In this document: positions 27,124 to 37,487 of the stretch, piece after piece
Layout: each line of letters begins with the position of its first letter
Numbering within the stretch: the stretch's first letter is position 1
DNA from: Bacillus sp. ZZV12-4809
GTDB lineage: Bacteria > Bacillota > Bacilli > Bacillales > Cytobacillaceae
DNA: 64,000 bases
Assembly: GCF_009849585.1 (NCBI RefSeq)
Contig: NZ_VCRN01000019.1
Coordinates: 1 to 64,000 of the forward strand
Direction: 5' to 3'
Made by a program: the position numbers and the translations under genes
The notes under the pieces: generated by a model
What the model saw: the letters and a program-made list of their open reading frames with translations, nothing else
Database searches by the model: none
What the model was told of the DNA's origin: nothing

Positions 27124-27148
27124 AGGTTGGTTAGTTGTTAACCAACCT
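27124..27148. terminator. Hairpin after the coat operon
   Basis: AGGTTGGTTA/TAACCAACCT; the same GGTTGG/CCAACC core as at 22425 and 24678, but with no strong T run. Confidence 0.5.
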
Positions 27149-27193
27149 AGAAAATAATTTAGAATTTACAACAATCGAAAGGGCGGCGGTAAG

Positions 27194-27520
27194 ATGAATC
27201 TTAAGTGGATGAAACTTTTATCAACGGTTTTTCTTTCAATTTTCTTGTTATTAGGGTGTAATAATGGAGATGACGATAATAATCCACCACCGGAGGATGT
27301 AACTCCAGGGACAGAGGAACCAATTGAAGATCCTATCGACGCAACAGATTCAGATACTATTGATCAACATAATGTCACCCCTGATACAGAAGAACCAATT
27401 GAAGATCCAATCGACGCAACAGATCCAGATACTATTGATGAACATAATGTCACCCCTGATACAGAAGAATCAATTGAAGATCCTGAAGACGCAACAGATC
27501 CAGATACTATTGATGAATAA
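27194..27520 (+). CDS. Acidic repeat lipoprotein
   Basis: 108 residues: signal peptide with lipobox (FLSIFLLLGC), then three 25-residue repeats with the pattern (N)VTPDTEEPIEDPIDATDPDTIDE split as VTPDTEEPIEDP and ATDPDTIDE. The protein ends exactly at the repeat boundary. Ribosome site AAAGGGCGG. Followed by a perfect stem (27527-27536/27541-27550) and the protease gene. Paralogue 14265-14612 has the same order. Probably anchored in the outer leaflet of a membrane; function unknown. Confidence 0.72.
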   Translation: MNLKWMKLLSTVFLSIFLLLGCNNGDDDNNPPPEDVTPGTEEPIEDPIDATDSDTIDQHNVTPDTEEPIEDPIDATDPDTIDEHNVTPDTEESIEDPEDATDPDTIDE

Positions 27521-27526
27521 GCTTAT

Positions 27527-27550
27527 ACACCGTTTGTTCTCAAACGGTGT
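27527..27550. terminator. Terminator after the acidic lipoprotein
   Basis: Perfect 10-bp stem ACACCGTTTG/CAAACGGTGT, then TTCTTTAT. Confidence 0.65.
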
Positions 27551-27639
27551 TCTTTATGTATCAAGATTCAAGGATGTTAATAAGAAATTTAATACTTATA
27601 TTGCAACATTTTCTAATAATAAATTTATAGAGGTGTCTC

Positions 27640-29025
27640 ATGACAAAATTACGAAAGTCCTTATTGGTTACTGTTTCCGTACTTATTCTTCTATCCATAG
27701 GGTTATTATTCATAGTACCAAATACAAGAAACAAAGAGAATCCCGAAAATAAAACAGTTGCTGTCGAAAACAAATTTAATCCCACTATAACCAATGTCCA
27801 AAATGTTGAAAACGAAAAAAATGTTCTTCAAATAAACAGCCTTTCCATGGGTCAAACCATCAAGAATCAATTAAAAAATGATCCTTCCGTTTTTCTAATT
27901 AAACACAATGAAAAAACTGAGAGTCATTATATTAAGAAAGAAGTAAACGTTACATTCAAGACTCTTCCCTCAACAAAGGAAATAAAAAGGATAACACTGG
28001 AGATAAATGGCACTATCATTAAAAAGCTAAATTCTACGATTGTTTTTCGTTCTAATACGCTTTCGACCAAGGAACTTATTGAATATTTTAACAGACAGGC
28101 TATGGTTGAATTTGCTGAACCCAATTATCTTTATCTGCAAAATCAAATTGGACTTCCTAATGATTTGCTATATAGAGAACAATACCAATGGAACTTATCG
28201 GCAATTCAAGCAGAAGCAGGCTGGGATATCACCAAAGGGGATGAACATATCATTATTGCTGTTATAGACACTGGCGTTGATCTGGACCATCCTGATTTGA
28301 GAAGACGAATTACAAATGGTTATAATGTACTGTTGAATAATAATTTCCCTGATGATGACAACGGGCATGGCACCCATGTAGCAGGAATCATTGCATCGGA
28401 AACAAACAACCATGAAGGTGTTGCAGGCATCACTTGGTATAACAAAATAATGCCTATAAAAGCAATGGGTGCCGAAGGGCATGGGACGACCTTTGATATA
28501 GCAAAAGGGATTTTTTGGGCAGTGGATCATGGAGCCGATGTCATTAATATGAGTTTAGGCAATTATCAGCATTCTTCCCTTTTAAAAGGGGCAATCGATT
28601 ATGCATACAGTAAAAATGTTGTCTTGATTGCTGCAGCAGGAAATGAAAATACTATGCAGCCGAGCTATCCAGCTGCTTTTTCTAAGGTTCTAAGTGTCGC
28701 CGCCGTAAGTTACACCGGACAACGTGCCCCTTTCTCAAATTATGGAGATTATATCGATGTTGCAGCTCCCGGAGTTCAAATTCCGAGCACCTATTTTAAC
28801 CAGCAGTATGCAGCTTTATCAGGTACTTCTATGGCTTCGCCTCATGTGGCAGGACTTGCTGGCCTCTTGCTTTCAGTAAACCCTAATTTAACGAACCAAG
28901 AAGTAATAGACATTATTAAGAATTCTACTTATGATTTAGGAATCCCTGGAACTGATCACGAATTTGGTAGTGGCTTAATTAATGTAAAGAATGGATTGGA
29001 AGATGCCCAAAGCAAAAGGCAATAA
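27640..29025 (+). CDS. Membrane-anchored or secreted subtilisin-like serine protease (S8)
   Basis: 461 residues. Residues 6-26 are a single uncleaved-looking hydrophobic segment; about 60-165 form an inhibitor-I9-like propeptide. The catalytic domain has Asp210 (VIDTGVDLDHPD), His243 (NGHGTHVAG), the oxyanion Asn335 (AAAGNEN) and Ser398 (SGTSMASPH). Start ATG at 27640 with AGAGGTG. Full length, no insertion domains. In a spore-trait island it may act on germination or coat proteins, as other spore subtilisins (CspB class, Isp) do, but it belongs to the general subtilisin class. A truncated copy is at 15200-15423. Confidence 0.88.
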   Translation: MTKLRKSLLVTVSVLILLSIGLLFIVPNTRNKENPENKTVAVENKFNPTITNVQNVENEKNVLQINSLSMGQTIKNQLKNDPSVFLIKHNEKTESHYIKKEVNVTFKTLPSTKEIKRITLEINGTIIKKLNSTIVFRSNTLSTKELIEYFNRQAMVEFAEPNYLYLQNQIGLPNDLLYREQYQWNLSAIQAEAGWDITKGDEHIIIAVIDTGVDLDHPDLRRRITNGYNVLLNNNFPDDDNGHGTHVAGIIASETNNHEGVAGITWYNKIMPIKAMGAEGHGTTFDIAKGIFWAVDHGADVINMSLGNYQHSSLLKGAIDYAYSKNVVLIAAAGNENTMQPSYPAAFSKVLSVAAVSYTGQRAPFSNYGDYIDVAAPGVQIPSTYFNQQYAALSGTSMASPHVAGLAGLLLSVNPNLTNQEVIDIIKNSTYDLGIPGTDHEFGSGLINVKNGLEDAQSKRQ

Positions 29026-29122
29026 TCCCTTTTTGAAACCGTTGCTTTTCGTTGTTATAAAACTTCTACATGATGTACATTGTTTGTACATGATAATGGA
29101 AAAACTAAGGAGGGAATTTTAG

Positions 29123-30046
29123 TTGGAGTGGATTTTTTATCTATACCTGTTAAATACGTTCTTTATGTTATTCATAGCAATTTGGGAAGTTCGTCGGCCA
29201 GCCAAAGCTTTGAATTGGATAGTAATCGTCCTTGTTTTGCCTGTCATTGGTTTCTTACTATATCTTAGCATATCAAATCCCAAGCTTATTCATCGTAAAA
29301 GATTGACCTCTTCTCATAATGAGTCTGATAAGTTACCTGATACATATAGTGATTCAGCATCGATCATCGCCGATGCTTTAAGGTATTTTACTGTAGGCGG
29401 GCTTCGAGTCGGCAAAGTCCAAGTACTAAACAATGGAATAGCAAAATATGAACAACTTATCGAATCCCTACAAAAAGCCCAAAAAACCATTGATCTGGAA
29501 TATTTCATCTATCGGAACGACCAAATTGGTAATCGCATCACAGAACTGCTGGTCGAAAAAGCAGTAAATGGAGTGCGGGTTCGTTTTATTAGAGATGGTT
29601 GGGGGAGTAAAAAATTTCCGCGTCAAAAAATTCTTCAGATGGTGGAAGCAGGGATAGAATGTCGGACAATATTTCCTTTAAGTTTTCCCTGGATTTTGTC
29701 CAATTGGAATTATCGGGATCATTGTAAGATTGTGACGATTGACAGAAAGGAATCCTTTACTGGCGGTATGAACGTTGGGTATGAATATACAGGATTAAAG
29801 CCAGACGTAGGATTTTGGAGGGACACTCATTTGCAAATTATAGGGGAAGCAACAGGCGACTTGCAGACTATCTTCGACGTTCATTGGAATATCGCTGTAC
29901 CAGAACGGATAAAGTCAAAAACAAAATCTGAGGCAACGAAAAAGGCCACTAAAATCCCAAAATATAAATCAAAGGAAATCAATCCAACCGGCAGCATAGA
30001 TCTTTCAAGATGGTCTGCCGAATTAGGATCTGAGTTATGGCCTATA
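29123..30046 (+). pseudogene. cls: Cardiolipin synthase, 5' part, split by a Tn3-family transposon
   Basis: TTG start with AAGGAGGG. 308 codons encode two membrane helices and the first phospholipase-D motif (HCKIVTIDRKESFTGGMN, about residue 199). The gene stops at the transposon end at 30047 after WPI. The other part is at 38642-39235 in the same frame; joining them across one copy of the 5-bp duplication CTATA gives an intact 505-residue protein, so the insertion looks recent. Confidence 0.92.
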
Positions 30047-30092
30047 GGGGTACGGCAAGAATTCCTTCTTTTTTGAGCCACTCACAAATAGG

Positions 30093-30130
30093 CCGGGGAA
30101 AATTCTTTTATTTAGTTGAATTTTCCCCGG
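30093..30130. terminator. Terminator between the tnpA end and the transposon IR
   Basis: Perfect 13-bp stem CCGGGGAAAATTC/GAATTTTCCCCGG with T-rich flanks. Confidence 0.7.
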
Positions 30131-32577
30131 GTATTTATTTTAACTCACCGTTTCTAATTGAGAAGGAGATACAGGGATATCAAATTTAAGATCCGGTGGA
30201 CAACGATCAGAGTCTAACCGATACTTTCCAAAACGATTTACATGAAATGTAAGGTATGGACTAAGTTCAGACAGCGCATCTTCATCCAATTGATTACCTT
30301 CTTGCATATATTCATGAAGGATATGAGTGAGTTGAAAAACATTATAGAAAATTAAACAGTTAGCGACTAAGTGATTATATTTTATTGTTTTCTTCTGTTT
30401 CTCACGATTGTTTTCCGCAATGACTCCGTCTCCACCAAAGGATAACCATTTGGTAAATCCATTAAAGGATTCACTCTTATTAGTAGCTGCTTGAATTGTA
30501 CTCCGTAAATCTTCATCCGATAGGTAATTCAATAAAAATAGGGTACGAATAGCACAACCTAATTCCCGAAACGCTTGATACAATTTATTTCTTTTGCTGT
30601 ATGTACTTAATTTATTCAGGATGGTGGAAGGGTGAATACGTCCTGCTTTAATCGACATCACCACTCGTAGCATATCCTCATAATGATCTTCGATCAGTTT
30701 CCAATCAATTGAAGAAGAAAAAAGCTCGTCGATATGCTGATAAGTTGAATGTTCACTTGGTCGAAGAAACTTTAAATCCTTCCAGTTCCGGATACGCGGC
30801 ATTAGTTTGATTCCTAAAAGGTAAGCTAACCCAAATATAGGCGCATTCTGCCCTTGTGTATCGGAATGGAGCGTATCAGGTTGAATATCAGATTGATTCT
30901 TCATCAAGATATCTAGGATATAAACACCTTCCCACACTCCACAAGGGATAAAGTGGCTGAATAAAGCAATATACGTATCCGACACATGGTAATAACCAAT
31001 CCCTCCATAGCCCCCATAACGAATATGATTTTCAGAAAGTAGATTTTGCTCATACAAGTCCCATTTCGTCCCATCGGCGGATGCGCTGGTTCCCGTTCCC
31101 CAATACTTTGGCAAATTGAATTTGTTATAAGCGTTAATTATCCATTCAATCGCTTTTTGAATATTTTCTTCCGTAACGTGCCTCTCATTAATCCAGGAAA
31201 TATGCTTTCGATCCATATTTCCTAATGATCGAGCAGTTTGAGTCGGACCTAAGTTACATCCATAACAGAATGTTGCTGTTATATAACGCTCGGAAGGGTT
31301 ATCTATTTTTGCGTCATGGCCAGAGATCGGTCCAAAGAAACGTGTCCAATTTAACCAATATTCTGTGTCGGCCAATAAGTCTAAAACATTGATTGGTGCC
31401 ATCTTTTCTTCGATACGTTTCCGAATAGCTTTCAAAAGAGGGGATGTTTTTTTCTTTTTCATTTTTGTAATAAAGGGTTCACCATTACGAATTGTGACTG
31501 CCTTATTATTTGGAAAAGAAGAATTCACTCTTTGTGCAGTCTTCTCTAACTGTTTATAGACTTGATCCTTAAACGCTATAGAATTCGTTGGAAGCCCAGC
31601 TTGTTCGCAAAACGTATGTAAATTTTCTTGATACTCTTCCCATGATACTAGCTGTTTTCGGTAGTCTGCGTATTTTTCGCTTCCTTCTATACAAATATCT
31701 CCTGACTTTAATTCATTCCGAATCTGATAAAATACACATGCCTCAAAGTGTCGCCGATTTATATTTTTAGGGTATATGCTTCTTCGTCGATGAGGACTGA
31801 TCCATCTCCACCATCCCTCTGGAACCCAAGAAAGATCGACTAAGGGAATTGACTCCCAATCGTCTTTGTTATCGCCTTTCTTATTTAATTGAGTAATGGG
31901 AATCCATTCAGACTTCTTATTTTTGTTTTCTAATAGAAAGGAAATCGCCTGTTCTAAGCCTTTATTTTGGGTCGTTGATTTTAATTCTAACGATTCGAGC
32001 ATTTTTATTAGCTCGGATCGATTACTTTTTAGGTGTTTCCAGATGAAAGAGAAATAGTTATTTCCAGTATAAGCTAAGTGGTTCTCGCAATTCTCTAGGA
32101 CAAGTTGGCCACGGTTCCCACCAATCATTTTCTCTAATGCTTTTAATCGATGTTCCGTTGATCCTTCGGATTGAAAAGCGACTACCGTATCACGTAGAGT
32201 AGAAATTAAGGCATCCGTTTGCTTTTCCCTCCTCTCTTTTAAGTCATTAAGGGATTTTTCTGCTTTATTTTCGGCGATTGCCACTCGTTTTGTATACATT
32301 TCTCCAATATCATCAATCGTTTTTGCAAATTGAGCGAATAGCAAGGTGACTGCTAATGTGTATCGCTTATAAGGTTCTACTTTTTTCATTCCGGCTGCAT
32401 CCAATGTCATTGCTTCATCTGCCAATCTAGTAATTTTTGCAGGTGGAATACGGAGGCATTGAAAAAATGGGTATTCGGATTATCGTGTGGAAAACTACAA
32501 TAATTAATTTGATGTTAAAAATATCTAAGTCGGATAATCATGTGGAAATCGATCAAACAAGAAATTTTTATTTGAAC

Positions 32578-32608
32578 TTGAACCTTACGTAAGGTTATGT
32601 TTTATAGT
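32578..32608 (+). promoter_or_regulatory. MerR-type promoter and operator of hslO-merR
   Basis: TTGAAC and TATAGT separated by 19 bp, with the palindrome ACCTTACGTAAGGT covering the end of the -35 and the spacer. The over-long spacer with a spacer palindrome is the hallmark of promoters activated by MerR-family proteins through DNA distortion. Confidence 0.8.
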
Positions 32609-32643
32609 GTACTTAACAATGAATAAGAGAAAGGAAAAGTAAA

Positions 32644-33513
32644 ATGGAAAATACAATTGTTAAGACACTAATTTATGACAAACAGGTTCGTTTATTTTTT
32701 GTTGATAATACAAAATTAATTAATGAAATTCTTAGGCAGAACAAAGAAACAAACAAAATTCTTAAACTTACATTAGGAAAAACCATTTCAGTTGTGAGCT
32801 TAATTTCAGGAACCTTAAAAGGGGATCAAAGAATAAGTCTCCAAATGACAATGAGCGAACCCAAATATAAAGTTTTTGCTGATGCTGATGCAAGAGGAAA
32901 TGTCCGTGGTTATCTCAACGGAGAATTACTGAAAGCCCCTTATGATTATATTAATAAAATATCGCTAGATTGCCTTATTGGCAATAAAGGAACTATTCGT
33001 GTGATAAAAGGCTCGGCAATGAATCAATTTACTGGCATAACTGATATGCCATACCGAAACATCGTTGATGACATTTCACATTATTTTATTCAGAGTGAGC
33101 AAACTCAAACATATATAGGAACCAATATTGGATTTGAAAATGACAATCGTGTTCTATTCAGTAATGCTATATTTGCTCAATTACTTCCAGGTGCTACGCC
33201 TGACCTTATTGATGAAGTAGAACACACGGTTAATACGAACCGAGAGTTCTTTACCAACTTGAATAAATATAGCAAGAACAATATTGATGAAAAGCTAAGT
33301 GAGCTGTTTAAGGATGTAAAGGTTATAGGATATAGTCCTATCCAATTTTTCTGTGGATGCTCAAAAGAAATGTTCTACGGGATGCTTTATTCTTTAAGAG
33401 AGAATGAATTAAAACAGGCAATAAGTAATAAAGAGGCTATTGATACAGCTTGTCAAATCTGTGGAAGGACATATAGCTTTAATTATAATGAAATTCAAGG
33501 ACTTTTAAAGTAA
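32644..33513 (+). CDS. hslO: Hsp33-family redox chaperone
   Basis: 289 residues, normal Hsp33 length. The N-terminal domain (IRVIKGSAMNQFTGITDMPY; PGATPDLIDEVEHTVN) and the C-terminal zinc switch (Cys237 and Cys239 in FFCGCSKEM; Cys270 and Cys273 in CQICGRTY) are complete. Known: Hsp33 is a cytosolic holdase activated by oxidation and unfolding; the four Cys bind zinc in the reduced state. AAAGGAAAAG precedes the start. Translated from the MerR-type promoter together with the regulator 45 nt downstream. It is a mobile paralogue, not the chromosomal copy. Confidence 0.92.
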   Translation: MENTIVKTLIYDKQVRLFFVDNTKLINEILRQNKETNKILKLTLGKTISVVSLISGTLKGDQRISLQMTMSEPKYKVFADADARGNVRGYLNGELLKAPYDYINKISLDCLIGNKGTIRVIKGSAMNQFTGITDMPYRNIVDDISHYFIQSEQTQTYIGTNIGFENDNRVLFSNAIFAQLLPGATPDLIDEVEHTVNTNREFFTNLNKYSKNNIDEKLSELFKDVKVIGYSPIQFFCGCSKEMFYGMLYSLRENELKQAISNKEAIDTACQICGRTYSFNYNEIQGLLK

Positions 33514-33558
33514 ATGATAATCATGGCGTTTAATACATTTTATAAGGATGAAATATGT

Positions 33559-34281
33559 ATGAAAGAATACTGGAAAGTAGGAGAGCTTGCAACATTAACA
33601 GGCTTAACGATAAGAACTTTAAGATATTATGATCAAATTAATTTGTTTTCTCCTTCTCAATATACAGAGTCTGGACATCGGATTTACACAAAATCGGATT
33701 TGTCCACACTACAACAGATCTTGGCTTTAAAACAAATTGGGTTATCTTTAGAAGACATAAAGTCTGTCATTACGAACAAAGAAAAAGGTTTTGCCACCAA
33801 TATTATAGAAACTCAAATAACCCGTATAAAGAGAGATATACAAGTTCAACAGAATCTACTATATGAATTAGAGAGTGCTTTAAAAACTATTCGTAGTAAA
33901 AAAATAATGTCCGTAGAAGAATTAACAAAACTGTTAGGAGCAATGAAAATGTATCAAGGAAAATACTTTACAAAAAAGCAATTAGACATGATAAAGAATT
34001 ATTATGATCAATATGATGAAGATTCTTTAAAAGAAGCAGAACAAGAATTTAGAATGATTTTGAAAAAAATACAATTAGAAAAGGAAAATGGAACATCTCC
34101 CAATAGTAGAAAGGTAAAAGCATTAGCAAAAAAATGGGGTGACATTGTTTACTCATTCACAGGGTATGATCAAGATTTAAAGAAACAAACTGAAAAATTC
34201 CATGCTGAAAACCCTGATAACGGTTTGCAGTTTGGGATGGATGCCGAATTATATATGTATATACAGGAAGCATTAGAATGA
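33559..34281 (+). CDS. MerR-family (TipA/Mta-like) regulator
   Basis: 240 residues from the ATG of MKEYWKVGELATLTGLTIRT (AAGGA ten bases upstream). An N-terminal winged helix (residues 1-70) with RTLRYYDQINLFSPS, a dimerisation coiled coil to about 115, and a C-terminal TipAS-like domain (LKEAEQEFRMILKKI ... KQTEKFHAENPDNGLQFG). Known: TipAS domains bind drug ligands, often thiopeptides, and activate long-spacer promoters. Likely controls the promoter at 32578-32608 and thus hslO and itself. Confidence 0.88.
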   Translation: MKEYWKVGELATLTGLTIRTLRYYDQINLFSPSQYTESGHRIYTKSDLSTLQQILALKQIGLSLEDIKSVITNKEKGFATNIIETQITRIKRDIQVQQNLLYELESALKTIRSKKIMSVEELTKLLGAMKMYQGKYFTKKQLDMIKNYYDQYDEDSLKEAEQEFRMILKKIQLEKENGTSPNSRKVKALAKKWGDIVYSFTGYDQDLKKQTEKFHAENPDNGLQFGMDAELYMYIQEALE

Positions 34282-34375
34282 ATTATTACATTCTTCATCG
34301 ACCAAGGCAATATTGAGTAAACGATAAACTGTTAGACTGCTTTATTATTTTGTTACGCAAAGAAAGGAAATATAA

Positions 34376-35744
34376 GTGTTAGACAATATGCTTAACATCC
34401 AAGAACTTAATATTTTAGATATGATAGAGAGTGAGGATGATTACCGATTTTTGGTTGAGACTACTTCTTCCTCTCCCTCACACTGTCCAAAATGCGGTAC
34501 TGTTGCAAATTTATATAAACATGGTAAGAAAAAACAGCTGTTCTATGACTTACCAATGCACGCTAAACGTGTTGGTATTTATGTAAAACGCCAACGTTAT
34601 AAATGTCGAGAGTGCAATGAAACATTTTTTGAAGGTTTACCAGATATGGATGACTATCGATCTGTTACTAATAGGCTTAAAAATTGGATTCAAGAAGCCA
34701 GTCTTGAAAGGACTTTTACCAGCGTTGCAGATGAAATAGGCGTTGATGAAAAGACTGTACGAAACATCTTTAATGACTATGTTGCAGAACTTGAAGCACA
34801 AACAGATTTTAGGACTCCCAAATGGCTTGGTATTGATGAAGTTCATTTGCTTAAAAATTATCGTTGTGTCATTACAGATGTTGAAAACAAATCAGTAGTT
34901 GACATTTTACGAAAACGTAATAAAGATACGGTGATTAGTTACCTTTCAAAACTTCAGGACATTGATAAAATTGAACTTGTTACAATGGATATGTGGAATC
35001 CTTATAAGAGTGCTGTTAATACAGTGATACCACATGCAAAAATCGTAATTGACAAGTTCCATGTTGTTAAATTAGCCAATGAAGCGTTAGAAAAAATACG
35101 AAAGGCTAACCGTCAAAATGTGTCAGCCAAAGAACGTAGGCAACTCATGAGAGATCGTTATGTGCTTCTTAAAAGACGAAAAGACCTTAACGACTTCGAT
35201 GATCAAATAAAGTTGCAAGTATGGACTGATAAGTTCCCATTACTTGGTCAAGCATACGAACTTAAAGAGCATTTCTTTGACATCTATGAGGCTGAGTAAA
35301 TTGATGAAGCATATAAACTGTACCAAAACTGGCTTTCAAATGTTCCTAATGAATTAATGACATATTTTAAAGACCTGATAAATTCAATGAATAACTGGGA
35401 AGAAGAGATATTCAACTATTTCAATTCTCCTATTATTAACGCCTATACAGAGTCCTTGAACCGTTTAATTAAGACTATGAATCATGTTGGTCGTGGTTAC
35501 TCTTTCGAAGCCCTTAGAGCAAAAATTTTATTTACACAAGGCTATCGTAAAGTTAAGAAGAAAAAGAAATTCAAAGAAGTTGAAGTTACTTTTGGAAAAA
35601 TGTTACCTGATCAATTCCCGATTTGGGCACAAACTGGTTATGAATGGGTGTATGAAGAAATTTATGGTGCTGATTTTTCCACACTGACTAAGGCTAGAGG
35701 AGGGTTCTTTTTAACCCTCTTTCCACACTATTTTCCGATTACCC
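34376..35744 (+). pseudogene. ISL3-family transposase with one in-frame stop
   Basis: Zinc-binding start (HCPKCGTVANLYKHG, CRECNE), helix-turn-helix (FTSVADEIGVDEKTVRNI) and DDE core (WLGIDEVH; VTMDMWNPYKSA; IDKFHVVKLAN; NAYTESLNRLIK). A TAA at 35297 interrupts after 307 codons; the frame is otherwise open to the right terminal repeat, so it is a single nonsense change. The open frame runs through the IR, so its natural stop is unclear. Confidence 0.85.
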
Positions 35745-36514
35745 GAAAAAATTTAGTTCCTACATTACGTTCACTGATCCAATTTTTGCGAATGATCCAC
35801 TCTTTTAATTGGCCGAGTGTAGGGCGGCCGGGATCTTGCTTGATCATGTTCCAATCTGAATAGGTGGATCCTTCTTTACTTTGAAATAATGCATCTAATC
35901 TTTCTTTCTCTTTGTTGCTTAGAGAGTCTGACACAAATTGATATAAGGTACGATAGGCCACTGCATGAATATGATCCACTGCTTTTACCAGAGTGCTAAA
36001 TGCGGGTAGCTCATAACTATGTTTCACTAATTCGTCAATGGCAACATTGATGATATCGCTCTTTGCATCTTTCTCCGACACTGAGTTCTCCATTGCTGTT
36101 ATCATTACTTGACGAGCTTGTACATCGAACGCTTTTACCTTTCGATACTCACGGATCATAGCAATTTGACGAATACCAGTACCAGAACGGTGATAAGATT
36201 CCAATGTTTCTAAATCAGGAAGGTCAAGATTAGATACTTTCGCTATATGTTTGATAATGACTTGTGGAACATCTGAAATGGGGACAAAATAGTTGAGACA
36301 TTGGAATGCTTTCAACATAATCATAAGCCCCAATTGAGAGAATGAATTTCGTGCTTTTGTTTTGGCCCAGGTAATCTCTTCTGGCGCAGGGGAAAATAGC
36401 TTATCTAAATCTTTCGGTGTCGGGCTGCTTTTTAGCCTAGGATAAGCCGTTTCTTGAATACTAGGCATAGTATAATCTCCTTTATGTTAATCGATGCTTG
36501 TATAGCACATTTTC

Positions 36515-37357
36515 TTAACCAAATACTTTTTCTACTGCTTGTTCTAAGTCTTTCATTGAAGGAGCTGCATATCTTCGAGTTACATTTACATCGCTATGCC
36601 CCATGAGTTCAGCAACTGTAGCAATATCTACACCAGAGGAAACAAGTTCTCTTCCATAAGTGTGCCGTAACATATGTGCATGAACACCCAGCTTTTCGAA
36701 GACCCTTTGAACTGCCCGAATGGACATCCGTTTTTTAAAGTTAGAGAGAAATAGTGCTTGATCATCGTCCTCGCGGATTTCTAAGTACCGACGAAGATGG
36801 TAACGTGCTTCAGATGGAAATGGAACGGTACGAGCAATTCCACCTTTACCATCACGTACAACCACATTGCCCGATCGCTCACCCATATGAACATCCTCCC
36901 GGTTTAAAGCCGTTAATTCAGAAACACGTAAACCAGTATAAAGTAGCAGGTAAGCAATTGCTATCGAACGAAGGTTACCAGATCGCTCTAGTTCACGGAA
37001 CATCCGGTTACGATCATTCCGAGGTAACGATTTAGGAGAAATATGTCTGGTATGGCGAATTTCAGGACGTTGGATGTTTTCGACCAAGTGAGATTGCCCA
37101 AGGTACCGAGCATAGGCTACAATAGCACTAAATTTTGGGGTTAGAGTAGTTGCTTTGTTTCCTCTATCTTGCAAATGTTTGATGTATTGCTGGATATCAT
37201 AACGGGTTAATTGATCCAAATCACTGGCTTCAGATTGTAACCACTTGTGAAAGTTGTTTATATGTCTGAGGTAATCATCGATTGTTTTCTCTCTTTTTCC
37301 TTGTTCAAGAAGATAGTATTTAAACTCATTGAGTTCTACGTCACTTTTTTTCACCAT
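36515..37357 (-). CDS. tnpI: TnpI tyrosine resolvase
   Basis: 280 residues (Tn4430 TnpI is about this size). Core-binding domain 1-90, then catalytic residues Arg144 (YTGLRVSEL), His228 and Arg231 (HMLRHTYG), His254 (MGHSDVNVT) and Tyr263. Known: TnpI resolves Tn3-type cointegrates at an internal recombination site next to its gene and can repress tnpA. Divergent in role from the serine resolvase at 7352. The start at 37357 has GAGGGTCG upstream. Confidence 0.9.
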   Translation of the reverse strand: MVKKSDVELNEFKYYLLEQGKREKTIDDYLRHINNFHKWLQSEASDLDQLTRYDIQQYIKHLQDRGNKATTLTPKFSAIVAYARYLGQSHLVENIQRPEIRHTRHISPKSLPRNDRNRMFRELERSGNLRSIAIAYLLLYTGLRVSELTALNREDVHMGERSGNVVVRDGKGGIARTVPFPSEARYHLRRYLEIREDDDQALFLSNFKKRMSIRAVQRVFEKLGVHAHMLRHTYGRELVSSGVDIATVAELMGHSDVNVTRRYAAPSMKDLEQAVEKVFG

Positions 37358-37420
37358 TAACGACCCTCTTTTTTAAATTTATTAGTCTATTATAATGAAA
37401 AAGTGACGCAGAAGACTAAT
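37340..37420. promoter_or_regulatory. Candidate internal recombination site (IRS) for TnpI
   Basis: Inverted ATTAGTC(T) arms at 37381-37388 and 37412-37420 flank a core, and a related inverted pair CGTCACTTTTT (37340-) / GAAAAAGTGACG (about 37398-37409) reaches into the start of tnpI. Core plus accessory repeats next to tnpI is the known IRS layout. The arrangement has not been aligned to Tn4430. Confidence 0.5.
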
Positions 37421-37487
37421 TATATGATACTTTTAAATCAGGAAAGTTCCCCAGTGTTTTTAAGTCAATGTGCATGTTCGATGTGTT

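Larger units (their letters stand above)
32469..35744. mobile_element. ISL3-family element with hslO and merR passengers
   Basis: About 24-bp imperfect terminal repeats (left GGGTATTCGGATTATCGTGT; right, inverted, GGGTAATCGGAAAATAGTGT) and an 8-bp duplication GAAAAAAT (32461-32468 and 35745-35752), both usual for ISL3. A further CGGATAATCATGTGGAAA at 32531-32548 repeats the inner part of the left end. Transposase 34376-35744. Known: some ISL3-family elements carry passenger operons with MerR regulators; an hslO passenger is unusual to me. Confidence 0.9.
30140..36468 (-). pseudogene. tnpA: Tn3-family transposase TnpA, split by an ISL3-type element
   Basis: The 5' part (36468-35745) encodes the N-terminal DUF4158-type domain; the 3' part (32468-30140) encodes the catalytic domain (YWGTGTSASADG, HSDTQGQNAPIFGLAY). 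Removing the element and one GAAAAAAT copy restores one frame through VGTKFF and on to LADEAMTLDA, about 1000 residues. The catalytic residues appear intact. It moves the transposon replicatively when whole. Confidence 0.92.

Noticed and set aside
27270..27520. 75-bp tandem repeats considered as a CRISPR or minisatellite regulatory array
   Set aside because: The repeats are in frame inside a lipoprotein gene, are contiguous without spacers, and are mirrored at the protein level in the paralogue.
27324..27752. 142-residue plus-strand frame overlapping the 27194 lipoprotein and the protease start
   Set aside because: An out-of-frame reading of the repeat region running into the protease gene; no ribosome site.
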